DNA of 64,000 nt from an uncultured Pseudomonadales bacterium (GCA_958296025.1 OY282430.1:2976001-3040000); one strand, 5' to 3'. Counted from the stretch's first letter, positions 32,495 to 41,705 are shown. A program made the numbers and translations. Notes: generated by a model from the sequence alone, not told the origin.

Positions 32495-33496
32495 TCAAGT
32501 GTTGTGAATGCTCCGGCTGCGCTGCAACAGGTCAACGCCTTGCAGCTTCAGGTAGTGCAGCAGGTCGATGAAGACCCAGTTTTCGGCCAGCTTGTCCCCG
32601 CAGCGCCGATACATATCGACCACCCGCATCTCCACAAGCCGCTCCGACGCCGGCAGCCCCATGAAGCCGTCACCGGGATTCATGGTCAGGTTGGGCCAGC
32701 CCCACCAGCCGCCGTAGCGGCCCTCGGCATGCTCCAGCACATGCCCCCTGAACTCGATGTTGTTCAAGCCCTGGCGAAAGGGATTCTGATGCTGCATCTG
32801 ATAGCGGCTGATGGTGTAGGTGGCGCCGATGCCGCTGGGGCCGAACCAAAGCATGTCCTCATGCCAATCCCGGGCCAGCGTCTCGTCCGGCGAGCATAGG
32901 TAGTCCGCCACCAAGGCGTCGCACATGCGGGTGATGAGGCGCAGCGTCTTCTGCGACTCCCCCTCGTCCTGCTCTCCGAACAGCAGCCCGTCCCCGGTGC
33001 GGGGGCCGGGATTGACGATTTCCGCGCCGGTCTGCTCCGGCAAGGGCTGCCGGCCGGCCTGCTTCATGACGCTGATGATGTCGCAGAAGAAGGCGGACTC
33101 CGCAATCTCGCCGCCTTCGACGCGATGAAACTCGCAATAGGGCAGCAAGGCGATCTTGCCGGTCGCCGGGATGCCCAGCCAGTCCGCATCGAACAGGCCC
33201 ATGAACTTGCCCATGCTGGTCACCCACAACGACTTGAAGCCGTCAATCTGGTTGAGGCCGGCCAAGAAGATGTCCTGGCGGCGCTGCAGGGCGGTGAAGG
33301 AAGTCAGCAGCGGTCCCCACACCTTCTCCGCCACCGCCTCGGCCCCGTGCAACTCGTTGAACGGATGTACGCCTCGGAAACGATAGTCCGTGCTGGTGAA
33401 TCGGCCCAAGACCTGTGCGGCTTGGGCCGGATCTGCGGCTTCAAGAGCGTTGAAGCAGCCAAGCACCAAGGCTTTGCTGTCTTGAAAGTTCGCCAT
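32495..33496 (-). CDS. Two-domain NTF2/SnoaL-like protein
   Basis: 333 aa, convergent with the symporter (31-base gap). First SnoaL-like half: LGCFNALEAADPAQAAQVLG with FTSTDYRFRGVHPFNELHG; second half: ADYLCSPDETLARDWHEDML, then WFGPSGIGATYTISRYQMQH and NIEFRGHVLEHAEGRYGGWW. It is a divergent relative of the other two large NTF2-like proteins of this region. Family members with this layout occur in aromatic or steroid catabolic loci, reaction unassigned. Confidence 0.75.
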   Translation of the reverse strand: MANFQDSKALVLGCFNALEAADPAQAAQVLGRFTSTDYRFRGVHPFNELHGAEAVAEKVWGPLLTSFTALQRRQDIFLAGLNQIDGFKSLWVTSMGKFMGLFDADWLGIPATGKIALLPYCEFHRVEGGEIAESAFFCDIISVMKQAGRQPLPEQTGAEIVNPGPRTGDGLLFGEQDEGESQKTLRLITRMCDALVADYLCSPDETLARDWHEDMLWFGPSGIGATYTISRYQMQHQNPFRQGLNNIEFRGHVLEHAEGRYGGWWGWPNLTMNPGDGFMGLPASERLVEMRVVDMYRRCGDKLAENWVFIDLLHYLKLQGVDLLQRSRSIHNT

Positions 33497-33608
33497 GCCA
33501 ATGCTCCAACAAGTGAATTAGCGACCATTGCCGGCCAACCCGGCCCGCCAAAGAAACAGCCCGAAACCACGGCCTAGGTTGGCGCAAGCTGTCCGCGGCG
33601 TCCCCGCG

Positions 33609-34760
33609 CTAAGGGCCGCCCCGTCGGGCGGCTTCGATCTGCATCATCAGGTCGAGTTCATTGAACAGGGTCCACTCCCTAACGATGCGTCCATCCCTAA
33701 TCTCGTGCTGCGTGACGCCCCAAATCTGCACCGCCCGGCCCGTCGGTTCCCCATAGAGACCGGGCTTGGCGTGAACGCCGACGGCGCTCCAACGCTCCGA
33801 CGTCAGGTAACCGTCGCGGTCGTTGCCCATCCAATAGACCTCGTCCATCTGCAACTCGAGGTCGGCGAAGGGGCTGGTGACGGAGGCGACGAAATCCCGA
33901 TAGTGCGCCAACCCGGAGAAGGCCCGATTGGTGGAGCCTAGGAAGCCCAAGGAGGGGCTGCAATTGGCGGCCAAAGTCTCGGCATCGCGCCGCTTCCAAA
34001 GGTCGTTAAAGTGGCCGCGAACGAAGCGGTCCACGTCAAAGCCGGCGATCGGTTCGCCCTCCGACAGAGGCCGCACCGGGCTGGCGGCGCGGCGCAATTG
34101 CCGCCAAGTCTCCGCGTCCCTAGGCCATCCGGCCGGCGGCGCGGTCACCAGTTCAGCCGCAGCTGCATCCAAATCCAAGCCCAACTGCTGCAGCAGGGCC
34201 GAGTTGTTGTACTGCACATGCTCCAGGAAGATCTCGTTCTCCAAGGAGACGCAGTTGGCGATGACCAGCACATCCACGGATTTGCCGGTGGCCGGGCCGT
34301 ACTTGCTGTCCCCGTCGTTGGTGCCGCGAATGAGGGTTCGGTGGGAGGTGTGGAAGCCCACTTCGTCGTCCCCGGCCCAAACGATCTCGTCGGCGATGAG
34401 CCGAATGTCGGAAAAGGCGGCGGTGGTGTGGTGGGTGTCCTGCACGATCTTTTCGTCGCCTAGCTGCAGGCCGTAGTCGTCATAGGTTCTGGCCCCCTCG
34501 GCGTAGGTGGCGCGGATGTACTCCACCTCCCGGTCCTCCCAGATGCGGTAGGTGATGCGCACGATGTAGTCGATGATGTTGCGGTAGGTCGCCTCAAAGC
34601 CGCGCAGGCTTTGCTCCGGGCCGAAGTCCTTGGGTATGCGGACCTCCTCCGGGGTGCCGCGCTTGGTGTAGTCGGCCAGGGAAATGGCGTAGCCGGTGGG
34701 CATGTGCCGCCGCTGCAGGGGCAACGCCGTGCGGGAAGTGGGCTGGGATTGGCTGGTCAT
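33609..34760 (-). CDS. Two-domain NTF2/SnoaL-like protein
   Basis: 383 aa from ATG 34760 (MTSQSQPTSRTALPLQRRHM); a start at the later MPTGYAISLADYTKRG is possible. N-terminal SnoaL-like half: IDYIVRITYRIWEDREVEYI with RATYAEGARTYDDYG; C-terminal half: DRFVRGHFNDLWKRRDAETL and YWMGNDRDGYLTSERWSAVG, ending VREWTLFNELDLMMQI. Clearly paralogous to 27302-28282, including the GPATGKSV motif in both. A strong sigma-70-like promoter with embedded operator lies upstream. Confidence 0.78.
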   Translation of the reverse strand: MTSQSQPTSRTALPLQRRHMPTGYAISLADYTKRGTPEEVRIPKDFGPEQSLRGFEATYRNIIDYIVRITYRIWEDREVEYIRATYAEGARTYDDYGLQLGDEKIVQDTHHTTAAFSDIRLIADEIVWAGDDEVGFHTSHRTLIRGTNDGDSKYGPATGKSVDVLVIANCVSLENEIFLEHVQYNNSALLQQLGLDLDAAAAELVTAPPAGWPRDAETWRQLRRAASPVRPLSEGEPIAGFDVDRFVRGHFNDLWKRRDAETLAANCSPSLGFLGSTNRAFSGLAHYRDFVASVTSPFADLELQMDEVYWMGNDRDGYLTSERWSAVGVHAKPGLYGEPTGRAVQIWGVTQHEIRDGRIVREWTLFNELDLMMQIEAARRGGP

Positions 34761-34805
34761 CGGCGTTTGGAAGACAACGGCATTATATTCCTTCAATTGC
34801 CGTGC

Positions 34806-34834
34806 TTTGTATTGCGAATGCAAAAATTTGTCAA
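34806..34834 (-). promoter_or_regulatory. Promoter of the NTF2-like gene with operator in the spacer
   Basis: Leftward -35 TTGACA (34834-34829), 17-base spacer, -10 TACAAA (34811-34806). The spacer ends in TTGCATTCGCAA (34823-34812), whose TTGC/GCAA ends are inverted. It has the same geometry as the bicupin promoter, so both are likely repressed by one protein. Confidence 0.7.
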
Positions 34835-34842
34835 CAGTTCGC

Positions 34843-35022
34843 CGAACGCCGTGTTTCGCGGTGCGCCCCTTGGCCACCGACGGCCCTCAGCCCCTCGGCT
34901 TAGGACACCTGAACACCGCCCTTTCGAGGGCGGAGGCGGTGATGGCCGCGGTTGAATGCGAATGCCGGCTCGCCTAGCATGGGGCTTGATGCCAGGGGAA
35001 GGATGCACGGGGTTGGACAAGG
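34843..35022 (+). repeat. Duplicated regulator 5' region, copy 1
   Basis: Shares ACGCCGTGTTTCG, GTGATGGCCGCGGTTGAATG, GCTCGCCTAGCATGGGGCTT and GGTTGGACAAGGAA with 41706-41847. Copy 1 has about 40 extra bases in its left half. The right end includes the first four codons of the LacI-type gene. Confidence 0.75.
34952..34980 (+). promoter_or_regulatory. Promoter of the LacI-type gene with shared element
   Basis: -35 TTGAAT, 17-base spacer beginning GCGAATGCC, -10 TAGCAT. The TGCGAATGC core spans 34957-34965. Suggests autoregulation by the encoded repressor. Confidence 0.55.
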
Positions 35023-36047
35023 AAACCAATCACCAAAAACGGCGGCAGCGACGCACCACATCCTATGACGTGGCGCGGGTGGCCGGGGTGTCGCAGTCGG
35101 CGGTGTCCCGGGTGTTCAAGGCCGGCGCCAGCGCCTCGGCGGAGATGCGCCAGCGGGTGCAGGCCGCCGCCAAGAAGGTGGGCTATCGGCCAAACGCCAT
35201 CGCTCGGGGCCTCATCACGCAGAGATCCAACATGGTGGCGGTGGTCATCTCCCGGATGACCAATCTGTACTACCCCGAATTGCTGATGCAGCTCACCCGG
35301 GAATTCTCCCACCACGGCATCCGGGTGCTGTTGTTCACTTTGGAGCACGAAAGCGAAATAGACTCGGTGCTGGAGCAAATGCTGCAGTACCAAGTCGATG
35401 GCATCGTCACCGCCGCCATGCTGAACCGGGAGCAACTGGCCCTGATCGACGAGGCCGGCATTCCGGTGGCGCTGTACAACCGCCGCTCCCGGGATGGCTT
35501 GGCGTCCGCGGTGCGCTGCGACCAAGAGGAGGGGGAGCGCTGGCTGGTCACGCAACTGGTGGAGGCCGCGCACCGCCGCTTTGCCATCATCTCCGGTCCG
35601 GAGGACTCCACCGTCAGCGTCGAACGCACCAGCAGCGCCGTGCAGAAACTTGCCGAACTCGGCATCCAAGAGGTCACCGTGGTGGGCGGGGACTACAGCT
35701 ACCAATCCGGGCGGCTCGGCTTCCCCGCCATCGTCAAGCAGCTTGGCGGGCCGCCGGATGCGGTCATCGCCGCCAACGACGTCATGGCCATCGGCTGCAT
35801 CGACGCCGCCCGGCAGGAATTCAATCTGCCGGTGCCGGAAGCTCTTTCCGTGGTCGGCTTCGACGGGGTGGGTCCCGCCCGCTACGCCGCGTACAACCTC
35901 ACCACCGTGCAGCAGCCGGTGGAGCGCATGACCCAAGCCACCGTGGCCATGCTGCTGGAGCGCATCAAGGACCCGCAGCTGCCGCCGGAGGAGCGCATCT
36001 TCGCCGGCGCCAAGGTCGCCGGGGGCTCCGCCCGCCTGCTAATCTAG
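35013..36047 (+). CDS. LacI-family transcriptional regulator
   Basis: 344 aa. TTG 35013 is preferred because AGGGGAAGGA ends 9 bases upstream; ATG 34989 would be nearly leaderless. The HTH is YDVARVAGVSQSAVSRVFKA with hinge helix region YRPNAIARGLITQRSNMVAV. The periplasmic-binding-like sensor domain includes VVGGDYSYQSGRLGFPAIVK and AVIAANDVMAIGCIDAARQE. It is the only regulator in the catabolic region, and the shared promoter elements around it make it the best candidate repressor. Convergent with the MFS gene. Confidence 0.9.
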   Translation: MDKETNHQKRRQRRTTSYDVARVAGVSQSAVSRVFKAGASASAEMRQRVQAAAKKVGYRPNAIARGLITQRSNMVAVVISRMTNLYYPELLMQLTREFSHHGIRVLLFTLEHESEIDSVLEQMLQYQVDGIVTAAMLNREQLALIDEAGIPVALYNRRSRDGLASAVRCDQEEGERWLVTQLVEAAHRRFAIISGPEDSTVSVERTSSAVQKLAELGIQEVTVVGGDYSYQSGRLGFPAIVKQLGGPPDAVIAANDVMAIGCIDAARQEFNLPVPEALSVVGFDGVGPARYAAYNLTTVQQPVERMTQATVAMLLERIKDPQLPPEERIFAGAKVAGGSARLLI

Positions 36048-37453
36048 CCGCCGCTTTCCCGCTCCCGGGCCACCGCCGCCCGCACCTTGTCCTCGTCCAG
36101 ATCGTACTGGACCAGAAAGGCGATGCTCGCCAGCAGCAGGCCCGCGGGCAGGAAGGAGACGCACAGATAGATGGCCAAGATGGCGCTGTCCGGTTGGGCC
36201 ACCACCCCTTCGGTGGACGAAACATAGCCCATCATCCCTAGGAAGATGCCGCTGGCGGCGCCGCCGATGGCGAAGGCCATCTTTTCCGCCGTGGTGAAGA
36301 TGCCGGAAAAGACACCCTCCCGGCGCAACCCGGAGCGGGCGGCATCCTGGGCGATGGCGTCCGGCAGCATGGCTTGGCCGCACAGCAGGGATCCGGCGAT
36401 GGTGAGGCCATGCACGAACTTGCGCAGCACGGTGACCGCCAAAGGCTCCGCCGGGGTGGCGAGCCACCAGCTCATCAGCACCAGGGCGGCGAGCGTCGAA
36501 GCCAGAATGTAGAGGTTGCGCTTGCTGCGCAGCCAGCGGGCCAGAGCGTACCAGATCGGGGTGCCGGCCAGCATGCCGAGGCCGTTGGCCAAGCCCAGCA
36601 GGCTTATCGTCCCGTATCCTCGATCCAGGATATAAACGACGAAGTAGATGAACCCGGCGTTGGTCACCGCCAAGGAGGTGAGATGCAGGGTCTTCACCAA
36701 CACCAGGATGGCGAACGGCTTGTTGGTGAGGAGCAGTTGCAGCTTCTCTCGCCGGGACAGGGGAGATTCCCTGACGTAGGCCGTCGCCCGAGCCTTGCCC
36801 GTGGCGAAGAAGGCAAAGGCGCCGGCCGCCAGAATCAAGCCGCCGTAAGCCCAAGCGAGCGCGGCATGGCCTTCCCGGCCGCCTCCCCAGAAGCCGATGA
36901 GCGCCGGCGCCAGAGAAGTGCCGGCAAGGGTGCCGAAACCAATGGCGTACACGCGAAAGGAAATAAGCCGCGCCCGCTCCATGTAGTCCCTTGTCATCTC
37001 CGCCGGCATGGCCAGATAGGGCACGTTGAACACCGTGTAGCCGGTGGAGTAGAAGACCAGCAGCAGCGCCAACACCAGCAGCGCGTCCGGCGAATCCAGA
37101 ACGGAGGGCGCGTTGAATAGGGCGACGAAGGCCGCCGCCGAGAGCGCACCGCCCAGCAGCAGGTAGGGACGCCGCCGGCCGAACCGGGATTTCGTTCGAT
37201 CGGACAGCACCCCCATGATCGGGTCGGTCACCGCGTCGTAGATCTTGGAGATGAGGTAGATCAGGCCGAAGGAGGCGGCGGCGATGCCGAGAAAGTCGGT
37301 GGCGAAGCGCTGCAGCAGCAGGTTGACGGAGTTGAACATGGAGGAAATGCCGAAGGTCCCCATGCCCCAGCCGATGCAGATGATCAGCGGCAGGGTGTCC
37401 GGCCCTTGAGCGGTAGGAGCGGCAGGAGCGGTTGGGACAGTGGAACGCTGCAT
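36044..37453 (-). CDS. MFS transporter, GPH/MelB-like
   Basis: 469 aa with 12 predicted helices. YDAVTDPIMGVLSDRTKSRF with GRRRPYLLLGG is the glycoside-pentoside-hexuronide cation-symporter signature between TM2 and TM3. In related catabolic loci these carriers import polyhydroxylated or carboxylated compounds. The ATG overlaps the stop of the maleate-isomerase-like gene by one base, the last gene of a four-gene leftward run from 40933. Confidence 0.88.
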   Translation of the reverse strand: MQRSTVPTAPAAPTAQGPDTLPLIICIGWGMGTFGISSMFNSVNLLLQRFATDFLGIAAASFGLIYLISKIYDAVTDPIMGVLSDRTKSRFGRRRPYLLLGGALSAAAFVALFNAPSVLDSPDALLVLALLLVFYSTGYTVFNVPYLAMPAEMTRDYMERARLISFRVYAIGFGTLAGTSLAPALIGFWGGGREGHAALAWAYGGLILAAGAFAFFATGKARATAYVRESPLSRREKLQLLLTNKPFAILVLVKTLHLTSLAVTNAGFIYFVVYILDRGYGTISLLGLANGLGMLAGTPIWYALARWLRSKRNLYILASTLAALVLMSWWLATPAEPLAVTVLRKFVHGLTIAGSLLCGQAMLPDAIAQDAARSGLRREGVFSGIFTTAEKMAFAIGGAASGIFLGMMGYVSSTEGVVAQPDSAILAIYLCVSFLPAGLLLASIAFLVQYDLDEDKVRAAVARERESGG

Positions 37454-38238
37454 CAGTCAAGGCACTCCGCAAGGCGCTGCCGCCATCCCGCGATTTCCGG
37501 CGCCGGCTCAAGCAGCAGGGATTGAGCGCCGGCCAGCCACAGCAACCGCCAAGCCAGGCAGAAGTTGGACGAGAGGACCGGCAGCGGAGATTCGGCATCC
37601 CGAATGCAGGCCAAGCTGGGCATGCCCGTGCCGCTCAGCAGAATCGCTTGGGCATCTTCGGGTTCCAAGGCGGCCAGCGCCCTGGCCGCATCCCGGCTGG
37701 AAAGCTGATAGATGGTCTGGGTATCGGACCCAGAGGTCGCCACCCGCGCCATCGCCGCCACTTGCAAACCTTGGCTGCGCCAATAGCGCCGCGCCGCTTC
37801 CAGCAGGGGTTCGGGATAGGGTGCCAGAATGGCCAGCTTGGAAATGCGCCGCGCTTGCAGGGCGGCCAGCACGGCCCGGGCCGCGGTTTCCACGGGGTAG
37901 CCGGCGGTTTTGGCCAGCCCTTCGACGATCTCCGCTTCCCGCTTGGCGCCCAACAGATAGGAAGAACCCGTGCAGGCGAAGCCGAAGGCGGACAGTGGCA
38001 TGGAGGCGTAGGAGGCGAGGGTGGCGGGCAGCTCTTCGATGTAGGCCCGCAGCCGCCGAAACGGATCCCCGTCGGCGCATACTAGGCGGGTGGCCTGCAC
38101 GGAAACCGAACGCGGCATCAGGATGGAAAATTCCGCTTCCACCGTCGGGTTGGCCTGTGGCGTCCCCAAGCCGATGCGTCCCTGCCGCCCGTAGTCGTAG
38201 GTGGAGGCTCCGGCGGCGTTCAAGCCGCCTCCAGGCAT
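37453..38238 (-). CDS. Asp/Glu racemase superfamily, maleate isomerase/AMDase-like
   Basis: 261 aa. The first catalytic-position Cys is present in GFACTGSSYLLG, and the second half has ILLSGTGMPSLACIRD. Maleate isomerases have a second Cys at the SCT-type position, but here it is Gly (SGTGM). So the enzyme uses one thiol, or its reaction differs from cis-trans isomerisation. It overlaps the end of the upstream monooxygenase gene by 19 bases and the following MFS start by one, indicating a tight operon for a dicarboxylate-yielding ring-cleavage pathway (inferred). Confidence 0.8.
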   Translation of the reverse strand: MPGGGLNAAGASTYDYGRQGRIGLGTPQANPTVEAEFSILMPRSVSVQATRLVCADGDPFRRLRAYIEELPATLASYASMPLSAFGFACTGSSYLLGAKREAEIVEGLAKTAGYPVETAARAVLAALQARRISKLAILAPYPEPLLEAARRYWRSQGLQVAAMARVATSGSDTQTIYQLSSRDAARALAALEPEDAQAILLSGTGMPSLACIRDAESPLPVLSSNFCLAWRLLWLAGAQSLLLEPAPEIAGWRQRLAECLD

Positions 38239-39422
38239 CGCCGCCAGCCGTAGATCATGGAGGTGCGCAGCAGATGGCTGCGGGCCCGCTCCCGGTCCCC
38301 AGCGATGCGGCGCAGTTCCTCGAAAAGTTGCCGACGCTTGGCCGGATCCCGCTCCTGCATGCGCCGGCGGTTGCCGTCGGCCTGCTTGAGGATCTGCTCC
38401 AAAGCCACCGGCCTCCGGCGGCGAGTGTAGCGGTCCAGCCGCTCCAGCGGGGCCCCGCCCGCCACCTCTCCCAAGGCTTCCGCCAGCAGCCAGGCGTCCT
38501 GCAAACCGCCGTTCATCCCCATGCCGCCGCTGGGACTGTTGAGGTGAGCCGCGTCTCCGGCCAGGGCGACCCGCCCCTTGCGGTATCGATCCACGATGCG
38601 CATGTGGATGCGGTAGGGCCGGATGGCCAAAACTTCATAGGGTTCGTTCCGAGAGACGATGCCTTGCAGTTTACGTTGGATGGCCGCCGGTGCAACGGCA
38701 TCGTCCAAGGATTCGCCTGGATCCGGGTACAGGCTGCACCGCCAGATCTGCGGCAGGCGCAGCAAGCTGAAGGTGCCGCCGCCCTCGTGCCAGACGTAGT
38801 TGATGCCGGAAAGTCCAGGCAGATGCTCCTCAAAGAGAAAGGGCGTGGTGGTCAGGATGGTGGTTTCCAGATAGGTTTGGCCCTGGAAGGGCAGACCGAG
38901 GCAGCCGCGCACGATGCTGCGGGCGCCGTCGGCGCCGATGGCGAAAAGCGCCCGAAAGCGCTGTGCGCCCCTTTCCGATTCCACGTCCAAATGCACACGA
39001 TCCGCATCCTGGCTTAAGGCCGTCACCCGATGCCCGAAGCGCAATTCCACGTTTCCCCTGCCGCGCAACTCCTGGAGCAGCAGCCGGCATAGGCGAAACT
39101 GCTCGCATTGCAGCCGGTAAGGGTGACGTGTGTCCGCCTTGAGAAGGGATAGGTCGAATGCCGCTCGCTCGTGGCTGGGATGCATCCGCACCTGCCAGGT
39201 CGGGCAGATGCGCCCCTGGGCCAGCAGCGATTCCGTCAAGCCTAATTCGTCCAGAAGCTCCAGGGTGGGCGGATGGAAGGTGGAGGCCCGCAGGTCCTCC
39301 GGCAGCCTCTGTTCCGCCTCGAACAGCCGAGATGAGAGGCCCAGATAGGACAGCCGCAGCGCCGCCAGCAAGCCCACTGGTCCGCCGCCGACGATGGCAA
39401 CTTGGCTGTCCGCCTCGCTCAC
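38220..39422 (-). CDS. FAD-dependent aromatic monooxygenase-like protein
   Basis: 400 aa from GTG 39422, which overlaps the stop of the upstream gene (GTGA). QVAIVGGGPVGLLAALRLSY is the dinucleotide-binding fold, ADGARSIVRGCLGLPFQG the DG motif, and VALAGDAAHLNSPSGGMGMN the GD motif that contacts the FAD ribose. This is the PHBH-like group A class that hydroxylates phenolic or related rings. Shorter than three-domain phenol hydroxylases. Coupled with a flavoprotein reductase upstream and the isomerase downstream. Confidence 0.87.
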   Translation of the reverse strand: MSEADSQVAIVGGGPVGLLAALRLSYLGLSSRLFEAEQRLPEDLRASTFHPPTLELLDELGLTESLLAQGRICPTWQVRMHPSHERAAFDLSLLKADTRHPYRLQCEQFRLCRLLLQELRGRGNVELRFGHRVTALSQDADRVHLDVESERGAQRFRALFAIGADGARSIVRGCLGLPFQGQTYLETTILTTTPFLFEEHLPGLSGINYVWHEGGGTFSLLRLPQIWRCSLYPDPGESLDDAVAPAAIQRKLQGIVSRNEPYEVLAIRPYRIHMRIVDRYRKGRVALAGDAAHLNSPSGGMGMNGGLQDAWLLAEALGEVAGGAPLERLDRYTRRRRPVALEQILKQADGNRRRMQERDPAKRRQLFEELRRIAGDRERARSHLLRTSMIYGWRRCLEAA

Positions 39423-40933
39423 GCGATGCGGCCCGCCCCGCTCGGCAGGGGCAGCCGCTCGCCGAGTAACCGGCCCAGGGTCAAGGCGGGAGTGAGCATC
39501 ATCCCCGGAACGAAAGCCTTCCCCAGAGTGGTGCCGCTGCCCAATATCTCCCCCGCCGCATAGAGGTTGGGCACGGGTTCGCCGTTGCCGCGCAATACGC
39601 GCAACTCCCGATCCACCACCACCCCGGTGGAGGAGGTGGCGGAACGGCCCAAATGGATGATTGCGTAGAAGGGCGGCTTGTCGATGGATGCCGGCAGGTG
39701 GCGCCGGCCGAGAGGGTCGCTGCCTCGCTGCACGCCTTCGTTGTATTTGGCCACGGTTTTCTTCAGCGCTTGCGCATCCAGACCCGCAGCCGCCGCGAGT
39801 TGCTGCAAGGATTCCCCCCGCAGGAACATGGGGTGGATGCCGAAATGCTCCAGCATCTTCTGCCGAGACCAACCCGGAATGCCCACTGGCGCGGCCTCGA
39901 AAATCCCCTGATCGAACACAATGGCATAGCGCAGCGGCGGCTGGGCCAACAGGGCCAGAGAGCGCAGGTAGGTGCTCGGCTCATCTTCCCGGATGAAGCG
40001 CCGTCCTTGGGAGTTCACCCAAATTTCCCAAGGCGGACGCCGCTGCGGCCGAGTCTCGAATCTGGCGTAGGACTTGGCCTCAAACGTTGCCGCCGTGAGA
40101 ATGGCTCCGGTGCCGGCGCGGTGCAGCTGCTGCCCGCGCAGCCAGCCGCCCACGGATACCGCCAGCCGCAGCCCGTCGCCTAGGGCATGAGGATGGGAGG
40201 CGCCGGCATAGGCCGGGTGGCCGGTGAGCATCTCGAACAGCTGCGGGTTCATGGCGTAGCCGCCGCTGGCCAGCAGAACATGGCGCCCGCGAAAGGTCAG
40301 CCGCCGACCGTTGGCCTCCGCACGCACCCCCTCCAGGGCACCGCCATCCGTAGCCAGCAGCCCCGTGACGCGCGTGTTCAGCTGAGTGACGACGCGCCCG
40401 GCGGCAAGATGGGGAGCGAGGTCGCCCAGCACCACCCGCAGAATGGCCCGCCCTTCCTCCTTGGCCCAGAGATAGCGGGGCACGCTATAGCCGGACCGCC
40501 CCGGCCCCGCGCCGGTCACCGGATGCCCGGGCAGCGGCTTCAGCCCGCCATCAAGAAGCCAATTGATGGTGTCCGCGGCGTTGTCCACGGTGGAGCGGAT
40601 GATGTCCGGATCCGCCAGATTACGGCTGATCCGCATGACGTCTTCGTAATGGATGTCTGGAGAATCCGCGATGTTCCGCTGGGTTTGCAGCCGGCTGCCG
40701 GCCGCGGCGATCTGGCCGTTGGCGCGATGCAGGTTGCCGCCGATCTTGTCATAGGGGTCGATCAGAAGCACCTGGGCGCCGCGGCGCGCAGCGAAGATGG
40801 CCGCCGGCAGGCCGGCCGTGCCGGCGCCGACGATGATGCAGTCCCAAACCCGCTGCTCCGCTCGGCTGCGCCGCGCCCAAAACGCCCCGGCGGAAGCCGC
40901 CAAGGCAGAACTGACAAAGGCGCGGCGGCGCAT
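39419..40933 (-). CDS. FAD-binding fumarate-reductase/ketosteroid-dehydrogenase-like oxidoreductase
   Basis: 504 aa from ATG 40933. The N-terminus MRRRAFVSSALAASAGAFWA looks like a Tat signal (RRRAF, hydrophobic stretch, Ala cleavage site). FAD fold: CIIVGAGTAGLPAAIFAARR then GAQVLLIDP. The middle segment GNLHRANGQIAAAGSRLQTQ and end AAGEILGSGTTLGKAFVPGM fit the FrdA/KstD superfamily. Likely periplasmic dehydrogenation or double-bond reduction of an organic acid or cyclic substrate. First gene of the 40933-36044 operon; a TonB receptor fragment lies 15 bases upstream. Confidence 0.85.
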   Translation of the reverse strand: MRRRAFVSSALAASAGAFWARRSRAEQRVWDCIIVGAGTAGLPAAIFAARRGAQVLLIDPYDKIGGNLHRANGQIAAAGSRLQTQRNIADSPDIHYEDVMRISRNLADPDIIRSTVDNAADTINWLLDGGLKPLPGHPVTGAGPGRSGYSVPRYLWAKEEGRAILRVVLGDLAPHLAAGRVVTQLNTRVTGLLATDGGALEGVRAEANGRRLTFRGRHVLLASGGYAMNPQLFEMLTGHPAYAGASHPHALGDGLRLAVSVGGWLRGQQLHRAGTGAILTAATFEAKSYARFETRPQRRPPWEIWVNSQGRRFIREDEPSTYLRSLALLAQPPLRYAIVFDQGIFEAAPVGIPGWSRQKMLEHFGIHPMFLRGESLQQLAAAAGLDAQALKKTVAKYNEGVQRGSDPLGRRHLPASIDKPPFYAIIHLGRSATSSTGVVVDRELRVLRGNGEPVPNLYAAGEILGSGTTLGKAFVPGMMLTPALTLGRLLGERLPLPSGAGRIA

Positions 40934-40947
40934 CTTCTGGAAACTGC

Positions 40948-41653
40948 CTAGAAGCTGTAAGAGGCTCTCAACCCCACTTGCCGCTTGGGGGGCAGCGGAT
41001 AGAAGAAGGCCCTTTGGAATACCGAGGTGCGCCTGCTGTCGCCCCGGGGCAGGATGCTGGCGAAATCCACAAAGCGCACCAAGGTGGAAGGCGCCCGGTC
41101 GTCCGTGACATTGTCCAGGAACAGGGCCAGCATCCAAGCCTCCCCGCGCAGGCCGGCCTTCAGGTTGAGCAGACTTTGTCCGCCGGTGTGGGCCAAGTTG
41201 TGGATCTGTGCGTACTTCTTCGAGCTGTAGGCATAGTCTCCCCGCAGGAAGCCCGTCATGCCGTTGCCCAGAGGAAACTCGTAGCGGCCAAACAGGTTCA
41301 TCTGATGCTTGGAGGCGTTGGGCGTCTGATTGCCCTTGGCGGACGGGTCGCCGAACAGGGCGGCCTGATCGGAGTTGTCGTATTCCCGAAACTTGGCGTC
41401 GTTGTAGGAATAGCCGAAGCCGGCGGTGATGCGCTCCGTCAGGGCGCTAGCCAGTTCCAGCTCCACGCCCTTGGCCTTGGTCTTGCCGGCGTTGACCAGC
41501 ACCGAGGTTGGGTTGCCATTGGTGAGGAACACGGTGGTGCTCAACTGCTGCTTGTCCCAGTCGATGGCGTAAAGCGCCAAGTTGAACGTCGTGCGGCCGT
41601 CGCCAAAGACATTCTTGACGCCGACTTCATAGTTCCCTGCATTCAACTCATAA
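40948..41653 (-). pseudogene. TonB-dependent receptor, C-terminal barrel fragment
   Basis: About 235 codons of the barrel end: NAGNYEVGVKNVFGDGRTTF, then FNLALYAIDWDKQQLS and VNAGKTKAKGVELELASALT, finishing VGLRASYSF with the C-terminal aromatic. The plug domain, TonB box and signal peptide are missing. The break near 41653 falls next to the duplicated regulator 5' region, so recombination there removed the front of the gene. Confidence 0.85.
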
Positions 41654-41705
41654 GCGCAACACCTCCCGTTAAGCGCAGTGCGGCACAAATTTCTGGAATC
41701 TTGCG

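Noticed and set aside
34843..35022. MITE explanation for the repeat shared with 41706-41847
   Set aside because: The shared sequence has no terminal inverted repeats and instead contains a promoter, operator core and the regulator's first codons, so duplication of a regulator 5' region is simpler.
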